The notes under the pieces: model-generated
What the model was told of the DNA's origin: nothing
Seen by the model: the letters and a program-made list of their open reading frames with translations, nothing else
Database searches by the model: none
Origin: Bacteroidota bacterium
GTDB taxonomy: Bacteria > Bacteroidota > Bacteroidia > Bacteroidales > GCA-2711565
Direction of reading: 5' to 3'
Assembly (NCBI GenBank): GCA_018816945.1
Contig: JAHIVC010000052.1
Coordinates: 30,677-94,676, forward strand
DNA: 64,000 nucleotides
Translations under genes and position numbers: made by a program
Shown: positions 18,548 through 26,635 of the stretch, in pieces
How the letters are laid out: each line of letters starts with the position of its first letter
How positions within the stretch are numbered: the first letter of the stretch is position 1

Positions 18548-19399
18548 TTACAAGTCAATTTTTATTTTCGCATTTTCTAAATAAGGTAAAGGTGTGACTA
18601 AATCAAATTCCTTTGAAACATCGAAGAGATAGTTTAACAAATTGATGTGCTCAGCTCCGATTATTAATAAAATTCTATCATCAGGATTAGAAGTTATTCT
18701 TTGAAGGTTCCTAAAAATTCTCAGGTTCCGGTTAAACCACCTGCCTGTTTCAAAATCAACTCCAATAAAATCACCGTTTTGTTCTTCATATTTAAAAGGA
18801 GTCAATAAATATACTGACAACCTGTCTTTAATATGCTGGGGATCATTTAATTCGATCAATTCATTAACAATGCTGTTCACTATTCCGGATGGTTTAGGCA
18901 GCTTATATACAGAATCGGGAGAATTGAGATAATAATCCTCAAAATTAGCAGATCGGATACTATCGTCAAATAATGCTTCAAGGGTAGCATAATGTTTGCC
19001 CCAATCATTAACACAATAAATTTGAGGCAGGTTCAAATTTTTCCCAATCCGAAAAGCAAGTTGATAAATTTCATCTTTATCCAATGTAAGTCTATCCGAC
19101 TTATACAATGAATATAATGAATCTATTTGGTATTGTTTAGCTGGTAATGCTTCTATCGCAATCTTATTCGGTTTAAATTCCTCAATGGCTTTGCATATTT
19201 CAATTATTTCTGATTGATAAGGTTCATCAAGCACCGAGATTTGATCTTTTTTTTCTGTTTTTACAACATCCAAATTATGATAGGCAAAATGAAAAACGCC
19301 AAGTGTCATTATTTGTGCTTGCTTTGGAACATCATTCGATTGTCCGAATGAAGTAGGGATAATAAGCATACCGAAGAATAGGATAAACAATTTTTTCAT
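18548..19399 (-). CDS. Secreted DUF5694 (TraB-like) protein
   Basis: 283 residues with a signal peptide (MKKLFILFFGMLIIPTSFGQS). The motifs LGVFHFAYHNLD, KIAIEALP and LLIIGAEHINLLNYL fit DUF5694, a TraB/ChaN-like group in which His and Glu residues at these places could form a metal-dependent hydrolase site. Biochemical function is not established. The gene stands alone between two plus-strand copies of a 94-bp repeat and is transcribed opposite to the genes before it, so it may have been inserted. Confidence 0.75.
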   Translation of the reverse strand: MKKLFILFFGMLIIPTSFGQSNDVPKQAQIMTLGVFHFAYHNLDVVKTEKKDQISVLDEPYQSEIIEICKAIEEFKPNKIAIEALPAKQYQIDSLYSLYKSDRLTLDKDEIYQLAFRIGKNLNLPQIYCVNDWGKHYATLEALFDDSIRSANFEDYYLNSPDSVYKLPKPSGIVNSIVNELIELNDPQHIKDRLSVYLLTPFKYEEQNGDFIGVDFETGRWFNRNLRIFRNLQRITSNPDDRILLIIGAEHINLLNYLFDVSKEFDLVTPLPYLENAKIKIDL

Positions 19400-19543
19400 G
19401 TTTTTAATATTAACTTAATTCACGGAGAAGACGAATCCCTTTTCAAAATATTACAACATAAATGGTTTCATGATGACTTTTGCAATAGAATAGAGCTAAA
19501 GCTACCAAGAGGATGATTTCATTTGATTAGAGCAGTGGAGCAT

Positions 19544-19637
19544 TGAAAAGCTTTAAGTTTAATTGCCAAAAATATGGCTTCGTTCAACAGATGTTGCTTA
19601 AATTTTGGATTTTGAAAAACAAAGCGGTGCGAAGTTT
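19544..19637 (+). repeat. 94-bp dispersed repeat, copy B
   Basis: Gapless match to copy A at 18353-18446, in the same orientation, on the 5' side of the DUF5694 gene. Its end (GTGCGAAGT at 19627-19635) can pair with ACTTCGCAC at 19661-19669 in the adjoining partial copy to make a nine-base stem. Confidence 0.8.
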
Positions 19638-19638
19638 A

Positions 19639-19740
19639 AAATTTATCTGCCAAAGACATGACTTCGCACAACAGTGGGTTTCGACAAATGCTAAACGGGA
19701 GTCTCGATTTGACAAGTTTTAGATAATGTCGGCGTTATAG
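19639..19740 (+). repeat. Partial third copy of the repeat with a tail ending GGCGTTATAG
   Basis: Bases 19639-19673 repeat the left part of copies A and B (AAATTTATCTGCC, then ACTTCGCACAACA). The following 67 bases (GTGGGTTTCGACAAATGC to GGCGTTATAG) have no partner in this window but look like the conserved tail of a dispersed element. The 373-nt gap 19400-19772 otherwise holds no gene or clear promoter. Confidence 0.55.
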
Positions 19741-19772
19741 ATAGCCCTTTTTATTCCAAGTCGATTTACAAC

Positions 19773-21668
19773 TTAAGCTTTTTCAGAAGCAAAGTTCGGT
19801 TCAACAGGTTTACGGAAATCATTTACCCTGCCAGTAATTCTTCTCTCTGCAGGAAATGTGATATCGTGATAAATATTTACATAATAAGCCAGGCTTTCTT
19901 TTAAGCCTTTACGATGGACCAGATGTTGAATTTTTCCCGTTTTATATAAACTATTCGTACATACTATTTCTGGATCTACCTCAAAACCGGCCCCAATAAC
20001 TACCCTTGGGCCGGCAAATTCAACCAGCGAACCTATTTCTCCGAACATCACATCACCTTGGGTAGCATAACTTGCGTAAGCACCACCTGTGGTCGGTCCG
20101 GTAATAACCGATAAAAATAAAACACCGGCTTTTTTCAGATCCAAAATGGCCATGTTCATTTTTGCCATTTGAGCTAAGGACATGGGGCCCTCATTCATCC
20201 TTGCCCCACCCGATGCGCAAATTGAAACCATTGGATATTTATGTTTTACGGCAAAATCAACTGCACGCTTGAACTTTTCGCCAAAGGCCGCTCCGAAAGA
20301 ACCACCAAAAAAAGTCAAATCAGATATGATCAACACGATGGGTTTCCCATTGATCCTGGCAGTACCAGCCACAAGACCTTCTTTCGAAAATGTTTTGCCA
20401 ATAGTTTTATCCAGTGAATTTTGATAACTTCCAAAATAATAGCGCTCTTTCCCAATTAATTTATGAATGGTTAGATCACTTTCAATCTCCTCGAAAGTAT
20501 CCTGATCACATATTTTATCTATCTGGTCCTCAACACTTAGATATTCTCCTTTTCCACATTTTGGACAGGCATAATAATTATCTACATATTGTTGATAGGG
20601 TACAAAACCGCATCCACCCTTAACTTTAAAAAGATTTTTCTCTATATCCCATTCTTTGGTGCATTCAAAGAGTTCTGTTTCTTCGATCCCCTTTTTTTCC
20701 ATGTGGGCCTTCATGAGCAATTGGGTGTAAAATTCTTCGCGCTCAATATCAATGGTATTTATTTTTTCATGAATACTTTTCAAGATTTTACGTTTGGTAA
20801 GCTTATCAATCGTATCTTCAAACATTCCATAATTCAGCACCCGCTGTCGTCGTTCAATAAGCAATTTATCAACCAATTTGGGTTTAAGGACCTTCTCCCC
20901 CGTTTTTAATTCTACAACCCAGTCTTTTAGTGTTAAGGTAAGCGATTCTGTTATGGTGTCGATGGTAAATTCATAATTTTCGTGAGCACCATTTATGGGC
21001 TCAGGCAAAATACCATCTATCATTCCAATTTCCTTGATATGCTCAGCACCCGGCCTTAACATTTCAAGTGCATCAGGAACCGTGTCTTCAATATTTTCAC
21101 CCGAGGTCAATCTACGATGAAAGATAATACGACAGCAGCTCTCGGGTGCAATCACCGAGTACAAAGAATTCTCAAGCATATAACTCCGATCGGCTACTTG
21201 CAAAGCCAAAGCACCACCACTCCCACCTTCACCTATCACATACGAAACAGTTGCTGTTTTCACACCGCAATAACGGCTGATGCAGTCGGAAATCAAAAAA
21301 GATTGTCCCCCTATTTCAGATTCCATGGAAGTATCACCGCCAAAAGTATCAATAAAAGAAACGACCGGAATTTGATTTTTTTCAGCTAGGTCAAGCACAT
21401 CCAATACATAGGCAAATCCCTTCGAAGTTATCATTCCTGTGGCTAAACTATCTTTACCTTGCCTTCTTTTTTCCTGACCAAGGATATAACATACAACTCC
21501 ATCAACAGAACCTTTAGCAGCAACTAAAGAAGGATCGGGCGAGTTAAAGTATTCTATATTGTCAAATACCCCTGCAATGACATCTGAACTTCTTATCCTG
21601 GAGGGATTTCGAGTAATATCATATCGTTCTTTATAGTTACGCTTTAGTGGAAAACCGTCTTTTTTCAT
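19773..21668 (-). CDS. Acetyl-CoA carboxylase carboxyltransferase, AccA-AccD fusion
   Basis: 631 residues uniting both carboxyltransferase subunits, which move carboxyl from biotin to acetyl-CoA to make malonyl-CoA for fatty-acid synthesis. Residues 1-320 are AccA-like (VIGEGGSGGALALQVADRSYML, YSVIAPESCCRIIF, EIGMIDGILPEPINGAHEN). A zinc-ribbon-like stretch follows with Cys353, Cys368 and Cys371; the usual first Cys of the four is Lys350. Residues 390-620 are AccD-like (SICASGGARMNEG, ITGPTTGGAYASYA, VEFAGPRVV). Single-chain carboxyltransferases normally run AccD then AccA, so this order is reversed. It reads continuously with no frameshift. Confidence 0.88.
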   Translation of the reverse strand: MKKDGFPLKRNYKERYDITRNPSRIRSSDVIAGVFDNIEYFNSPDPSLVAAKGSVDGVVCYILGQEKRRQGKDSLATGMITSKGFAYVLDVLDLAEKNQIPVVSFIDTFGGDTSMESEIGGQSFLISDCISRYCGVKTATVSYVIGEGGSGGALALQVADRSYMLENSLYSVIAPESCCRIIFHRRLTSGENIEDTVPDALEMLRPGAEHIKEIGMIDGILPEPINGAHENYEFTIDTITESLTLTLKDWVVELKTGEKVLKPKLVDKLLIERRQRVLNYGMFEDTIDKLTKRKILKSIHEKINTIDIEREEFYTQLLMKAHMEKKGIEETELFECTKEWDIEKNLFKVKGGCGFVPYQQYVDNYYACPKCGKGEYLSVEDQIDKICDQDTFEEIESDLTIHKLIGKERYYFGSYQNSLDKTIGKTFSKEGLVAGTARINGKPIVLIISDLTFFGGSFGAAFGEKFKRAVDFAVKHKYPMVSICASGGARMNEGPMSLAQMAKMNMAILDLKKAGVLFLSVITGPTTGGAYASYATQGDVMFGEIGSLVEFAGPRVVIGAGFEVDPEIVCTNSLYKTGKIQHLVHRKGLKESLAYYVNIYHDITFPAERRITGRVNDFRKPVEPNFASEKA

Positions 21669-21973
21669 AGCTTTGACAAATAAGGTTTATTTAATTGACC
21701 AGGTGCATTTAATATCATCTCAGGGCTGATATAACTTAAATATTTCACTATTATTATATTCTTTCCCTTGAAAAAAACGTGGCAAGTTAAAAAAATATCC
21801 CTTAATTCAAACCTTAATTCATAAACACAACATGTTTTTGCCACCCAAATGAATTCTTGTCTAAAATAATTTTAACCTGTATTTTTTACAACATTTAGCT
21901 AATAATGTGATAAATACATTCGCTACGAGGCCTAATTATTTTTATAAAACGGCCTTATTTTGACACATCATAA

Positions 21974-21999
21974 ATTATGAATGAGATAAAATTCATAAT
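21974..21999. repeat. Inverted repeat, possible operator
   Basis: ATTATGAAT and ATTCATAAT are perfect nine-base arms around an eight-base spacer. There is no T-run after it, so a terminator is unlikely; a dimeric regulator site is possible. It lies 55 bp before the -7 element of the EamA gene. Confidence 0.45.
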
Positions 22000-22054
22000 G
22001 AGTTATAAACAGCATCACATCATCTGCTACAACTTTTTGCAAATATAAGTTTGC

Positions 22055-22062
22055 TAACTTTG
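22055..22062 (+). promoter_or_regulatory. -7 promoter element for the EamA gene
   Basis: TAACTTTG matches TAnnTTTG, with transcription expected near 22069, only about seven bases before the ATG at 22076. Confidence 0.5.
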
Positions 22063-22075
22063 CTAAAAATTTCAA

Positions 22076-22999
22076 ATGAACAAAAGCAATCAGTTTAAGG
22101 GTGTTATATGGGCATTGATTGGTGCAATTTCCATGTCAAATGTCTATATATTCAGTAAAGCTGCTTTAACTGAAATTCATTTAATCCAATTTGGGTTTTA
22201 CTGGTTTGGTTTGGGTTTGCTCTGGAATTTGATTTATTCGGTAAAAACAAAGAAACTACAGCATATTAAAGGTTTTAGCCGTTCATCCTTTATTGCGATT
22301 GGGGTAATAGGCTTACTTGAATTAGTCTCTACCACTTTATTTTTCATAGCGATAAAATCAGCTGATAACCCTGCTGTAATTTCATTTCTGGCAGATACCA
22401 ACCCATTGTTTGTTGCAATTCTGGGAGTCGTACTTTTAAAAGAACGATTTAATTTAATTGAATCATCGGGAATGGTGTTCATCATCTTGGGTGCACTAAT
22501 TATCAGCTATAAAGGGGATACAGGATTAAACAATCTGTTGATTCCAGGCTCACAATATATCTTACTATCTGTATCACTCTATGCCTTTGCAATCATTTAT
22601 GCTAAAAGAAAAATTAAACTGATACCCCCGGCTATCCTAAGCATTAACAGATCTTTGCTATTATTTATTTTTTCATTCATTCTCTTAATATCCTACGGAT
22701 TTTCCATTAAAATTTCATGGATGGTATTCTTTAACTTACTGATTGGATCATTATTGGGGCCATTTTTAACCGGTCTGGCAAATTATTCCTCTCTTCAATA
22801 TATTGAAGCATCCAAATCATCAATCATCAGAAGCAGCCGAAGCTTGTTTGTGGTGATCGGAGCCTATCTCTATTTTGGCACCTTACCCCAATCGTATCAG
22901 CTTTTGGGAGGATTATTCACCTTAACCGGAGTGATTATCATTTCACTGGGCAAATCATTTACAAAACATCCAAAAAAAACATTCAAGTTATCTTCCTGA
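22076..22999 (+). CDS. EamA-family (DMT superfamily) transporter
   Basis: 307 residues with ten predicted membrane helices in two EamA repeats. The first repeat ends in NPLFVAILGVVLLKERFNLIESSGMVFIILGALII, the second in SIIRSSRSLFVVIGAYLYFGTLPQSYQLLGGLFTLTGVIIIS. These carriers export metabolites such as amino acids or purines; the substrate cannot be told from sequence. It stands alone, with its own promoter, upstream of parE. Confidence 0.88.
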   Translation: MNKSNQFKGVIWALIGAISMSNVYIFSKAALTEIHLIQFGFYWFGLGLLWNLIYSVKTKKLQHIKGFSRSSFIAIGVIGLLELVSTTLFFIAIKSADNPAVISFLADTNPLFVAILGVVLLKERFNLIESSGMVFIILGALIISYKGDTGLNNLLIPGSQYILLSVSLYAFAIIYAKRKIKLIPPAILSINRSLLLFIFSFILLISYGFSIKISWMVFFNLLIGSLLGPFLTGLANYSSLQYIEASKSSIIRSSRSLFVVIGAYLYFGTLPQSYQLLGGLFTLTGVIIISLGKSFTKHPKKTFKLSS

Positions 23000-23079
23000 T
23001 TATATTGTCACTGTAAGATATGAACAGAACTTGTTTGAAAAATAAATGAAATTCACATCATAGTGATGAGTCAAATCTT

Positions 23080-23087
23080 TAATTTTG
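23080..23087 (+). promoter_or_regulatory. -7 promoter element for parE
   Basis: TAATTTTG matches TAnnTTTG, 16 bases before the ATG at 23104. The predicted leader is about ten nucleotides. Confidence 0.55.
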
Positions 23088-23103
23088 CCGCAAACTGGTA
23101 ATA

Positions 23104-24963
23104 ATGTCAGAAAATTACACTGAAGATAGTATAAGATCGCTTGACTGGAAGGAGCATATCCGACTTAGACCAGGAATGTATATTGGGAAGCTTGGTGACG
23201 GTGCTTCGCAGGATGATGGGATTTATGTTTTAATCAAAGAAATTATTGATAATGCCATTGATGAATTTGTAATGGGCAATGGCAGAAACATCGACGTTGA
23301 TATCTCTGACAAAATGGTTAGCATCCGTGATTACGGTCGCGGAATGCCACTCGGAAAAGTAATTGATTGCGTTTCGAAAATCAACACCGGTGCCAAATAC
23401 GATTCTAAAGTTTTCAAAAAAGCTGTTGGATTGAATGGAGTAGGTTCAAAAGCAGTAAATGCCATGTCATCCTATTTCAAGGTCCAGTCAATTCGTGAAG
23501 GACACACTAAAATTGTAGAATACAAACGGGGTGAGCTCATGCTGGATGCCGAAATTGTTCCTTCAATTGAAAAAGATGGCACCTTAATTAATTTCATACC
23601 TGACGATCAGATTTTCGGCAATTTCCATTATATCATGGATTATGTTGAAAAACTGCTTTGGAATTATGTTTTTCTGAATAACGGCCTGACCATCAATTTT
23701 AATGGAGAAAAACTTATTGCAAAAAACGGAATTGTAGATTTACTTGAACGGAATATTAATGGAAACGGCCCCATCTTATATCCAATCATCCACATTACCG
23801 AAGATGATTTGGATTTTGCATTTACACATAGCTCAAAGCAATACGGAGAAGAATATTACTCGTTTGTAAACGGACAGCATACAACGCAAGGAGGTACACA
23901 TCAGGCAACATTTCGGGAAGCAATCGTAAAAACCATTCGTGAGTTTTACAACAAAGATTTTGATACTTCTGATATTCATACCTCAATTCTGGCAGTTGTA
24001 AGTTTAAAAGTCCAGGAACCGGTTTTTGAGTCACAAACCAAAACAAAATTAGGTTCTCAGCATATTGAGCCCGAAGGTCAAACCATTCGCAATTACATCA
24101 CAGATATTGTTAAACGAAATCTGGATAACTTTTTACATAAGAACCCGGACACCGCCGAATCATTATTGCTTAAAATAATGCAAAACCAGAAGGAGCGAAA
24201 AGAGATAGCCGGGATTAAAAAACTGGCTAAAGAAAGTGTAAAGAAAGTCAGCCTTCATAATAAGAAGCTTAGAGATTGCCGCATTCATTATAATTCAAAT
24301 CATGAAAACCGTTTAGATACCATCCTTTTTATAACCGAGGGTGATTCAGCTAGTGGATCAATTACAAAATCGAGAAATGTAAACACACAGGCGGTTTTTA
24401 GCTTAAAAGGGAAACCCTTGAATTGTTACGGCCTCAGTAAAAAAATAGTTTACGAGAATGATGAATTTAATTTGCTTCAGTCGGCACTCAACATTGAAGA
24501 TGGCATAGAAAACCTGAGATACAACAATGTGGTTATTGCTACCGATGCCGATGTGGACGGGATGCACATTCGATTATTGCTCTTAACGTTTTTTCTTCAA
24601 TTCTATCCCGACCTCATCAAATCAGGACATGTATACATTTTGCAAACACCATTATTCAGGGTACGAAATAAAAAAACGACGAAGTATTGCTATTCGGAAG
24701 AAGAACGCCAAAAAGCAATCAGTAGCCTGGGTGTAAATCCTGAAATAACACGATTTAAAGGGTTAGGGGAAATTTCACCTGACGAATTCAAGCATTTTAT
24801 CGGTTCAACAATGCGCTTAGATCCTGTACTGCTTACCAGAGATGCGAGCATATCGGATATTCTTTCGTTTTATATGGGGAAAAATACTCCAACGCGACAA
24901 AATTTCATCATCGATAACCTCAGAATTGAGGAAGATTTTGTGGTAGAAGATAAAGTGGCTTAA
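23104..24963 (+). CDS. parE: DNA topoisomerase IV subunit B (ParE-type)
   Basis: ATPase subunit of a type IIA topoisomerase. The GHKL ATPase domain shows [20 protein letters not shown] and [14 protein letters not shown]; a transducer domain follows; the TOPRIM domain has EGDSASG and [10 protein letters not shown] for Mg binding. At 619 residues it lacks the insertion of many GyrB proteins, which favours ParE. The partner gene parC does not follow: the next gene is on the other strand and converges with a three-base gap, so ParC must be encoded elsewhere. Confidence 0.92.
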   Translation: MSENYTEDSIRSLDWKEHIRLRPGMYIGKLGDGASQDDGIYVLIKEIIDNAIDEFVMGNGRNIDVDISDKMVSIRDYGRGMPLGKVIDCVSKINTGAKYDSKVFKKAVGLNGVGSKAVNAMSSYFKVQSIREGHTKIVEYKRGELMLDAEIVPSIEKDGTLINFIPDDQIFGNFHYIMDYVEKLLWNYVFLNNGLTINFNGEKLIAKNGIVDLLERNINGNGPILYPIIHITEDDLDFAFTHSSKQYGEEYYSFVNGQHTTQGGTHQATFREAIVKTIREFYNKDFDTSDIHTSILAVVSLKVQEPVFESQTKTKLGSQHIEPEGQTIRNYITDIVKRNLDNFLHKNPDTAESLLLKIMQNQKERKEIAGIKKLAKESVKKVSLHNKKLRDCRIHYNSNHENRLDTILFITEGDSASGSITKSRNVNTQAVFSLKGKPLNCYGLSKKIVYENDEFNLLQSALNIEDGIENLRYNNVVIATDADVDGMHIRLLLLTFFLQFYPDLIKSGHVYILQTPLFRVRNKKTTKYCYSEEERQKAISSLGVNPEITRFKGLGEISPDEFKHFIGSTMRLDPVLLTRDASISDILSFYMGKNTPTRQNFIIDNLRIEEDFVVEDKVA

Positions 24964-24966
24964 TTA

Positions 24967-26490
24967 TCAAACTTTTTTAATTTCAATTTCCTTAAATGCT
25001 TTACCCAAATTTTCGATAATATCGCTTGCTATTAATGAGGTTTCGCCTGATTTCTTTGCTGCCTTATCACCGGCCAATCCATGCACATAAACCCCTATTA
25101 ATGCAGCATGAACACCGGTGTAACCTTGAGCCATTAAGCTTAAAATAATGCCTGTAAGCACATCCCCACTTCCAGCAGTTGCCATTCCCGGATTTCCGGT
25201 ACAATTAAAAAAACAATCGCCCAAAGGAGTTACAATTTGTGTGTATGCCCCTTTTAAAACAACAACCAGATCGTGTTTAACGGCAAATTCCTTCGCTAAC
25301 GCGACTCTTTCAAAATCATTCGTTGATTTACCAGCTAAGCGTTCAAATTCCTTTGGATGTGGTGTAATTACACAGCCTTTTGGCAAAAAAGCCAGCCAGG
25401 TTTTGTTTTCAGCAAGGATATTTAAAGCATCTGCATCAAATACCATTGGTACATGAGTGTTTTGAATAAGTACTTTTAAGGCATTGCGGGTTTGCTCCTC
25501 GGTTCCAATGCCGGGTCCTGCACCAATAGCTGAATAATTATTTAAATCAGGCACATTACTAAAAGAGTTTTCAAATCGGCCCAGGCTGATCATTGCTTCA
25601 GGAACTGCGGTTTGCAATACATCATTTCCAACCTGGGGAATATGTGAAGTAAGTAACCCCACTCCGGAACGCAAACATGCCTTTGAAGCCAGTACTGCTG
25701 CACCCATTTTCCCCAGACTTCCCGCCACTAGCAGAGCATGACCGTAATTTCCTTTATGTGAAAACTTAGTTCTCTTTTTGTAAATTTTTCTGCAATCATT
25801 TTTCTTGATTAAATAATCCTTGACCTTAACCTCATCAATATATTTTTCATTTAACCCGATGGATAGAATCTCCCATTTCCCAACAAACCTGTCATTTTCA
25901 GGCATAAAAAAAGCAAGTTTTGAAGATTGAAACGATAAAGTATAATCCGCCTGAATAATTGAAGCTTTCTCAATAACCGATGATCGATCTGCAAACAATC
26001 CGGAAGGAATATCGATGGCAATGGTTATACAAGCTAATTTATTAATCTCATTAATAAGCTCAGCTGCCAATCCACTAACAGGCTTTGATAATCCGGAACC
26101 AAATATTGCATCAATAATGATATGATTTTCGGGGATATCAGGAAAATTGTCTAAAGATTTTAAGCTAATTATTTCACATTTTTGCTGTTGTACCAGTCGA
26201 TCATGGTTTATTTTAAAATCAAGTGAATAATTTTCTGTAATCTCGGGAATAACAACCTTTACTTCAAAACCTTTTTCTGCTAACAATCGGGCAATTGCCA
26301 AACCATCACCTCCGTTATTGCCCGGCCCACAAAAAATATAAAAGGCATAAATCCGATCCATATATGCTTCCAGCCATTTCACACATTTCATTGAAGCTCT
26401 TTCCATCAGATCAATTGAAGCGACAGGCTCATTTTTGATGGTATAAGCATCAGCCTCACGAATTTGTTCTACAGACAATACTTTTTTCAT
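24967..26490 (-). CDS. nnr: Bifunctional NAD(P)H-hydrate epimerase / ADP-dependent dehydratase
   Basis: Repairs hydrated NADH and NADPH. The N-terminal YjeF_N half (residues 1-220) epimerises S and R forms and shows FCGPGNNGGDGLAIARLL and IDAIFGSGLSKPV. The C-terminal carbohydrate-kinase-like half (about 230-500) dehydrates with ADP and has AGSLGKMGAAVLASKACLRSG, VFDADALN, ITPHPKEFERL and GNPGMATAGSGDVLTG. At 507 residues it is full length. Its -7 element lies close upstream, and the divergent rlmD promoter is about 100 bp away. Confidence 0.95.
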   Translation of the reverse strand: MKKVLSVEQIREADAYTIKNEPVASIDLMERASMKCVKWLEAYMDRIYAFYIFCGPGNNGGDGLAIARLLAEKGFEVKVVIPEITENYSLDFKINHDRLVQQQKCEIISLKSLDNFPDIPENHIIIDAIFGSGLSKPVSGLAAELINEINKLACITIAIDIPSGLFADRSSVIEKASIIQADYTLSFQSSKLAFFMPENDRFVGKWEILSIGLNEKYIDEVKVKDYLIKKNDCRKIYKKRTKFSHKGNYGHALLVAGSLGKMGAAVLASKACLRSGVGLLTSHIPQVGNDVLQTAVPEAMISLGRFENSFSNVPDLNNYSAIGAGPGIGTEEQTRNALKVLIQNTHVPMVFDADALNILAENKTWLAFLPKGCVITPHPKEFERLAGKSTNDFERVALAKEFAVKHDLVVVLKGAYTQIVTPLGDCFFNCTGNPGMATAGSGDVLTGIILSLMAQGYTGVHAALIGVYVHGLAGDKAAKKSGETSLIASDIIENLGKAFKEIEIKKV

Positions 26491-26506
26491 GATTCAGCGT
26501 TTTACA

Positions 26507-26514
26507 CAAATTTA
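26507..26514 (-). promoter_or_regulatory. -7 promoter element for nnr
   Basis: TAAATTTG on the minus strand matches TAnnTTTG. Predicted leader about ten nucleotides. Confidence 0.5.
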
Positions 26515-26613
26515 CCAAAAATCCAACTAAATATCATGATCTGTTCAAGATAAGAATAATGGCATTAGCCTCATTATTTAGATTTAATCGTAGGTGCAGA
26601 TTTATCTTTCAAC

Positions 26614-26621
26614 TATTTTTG
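26614..26621 (+). promoter_or_regulatory. -7 promoter element for rlmD
   Basis: TATTTTTG matches TAnnTTTG. It lies downstream of an in-frame GTG at 26594, so that codon would not be in the transcript and the ATG at 26636 is the likely start. Confidence 0.55.
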
Positions 26622-26635
26622 CAAAAAAAATTAAG

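Larger units (their letters stand above)
21669..22075. other. 407-nt divergent intergenic region between accA-accD and an EamA gene
   Basis: No gene was found. It holds the upstream regions of two divergent genes, a nine-base inverted repeat at 21974-21999 and a -7 element at 22055-22062. No -7 match was found for the minus-strand accA-accD gene. Confidence 0.6.
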
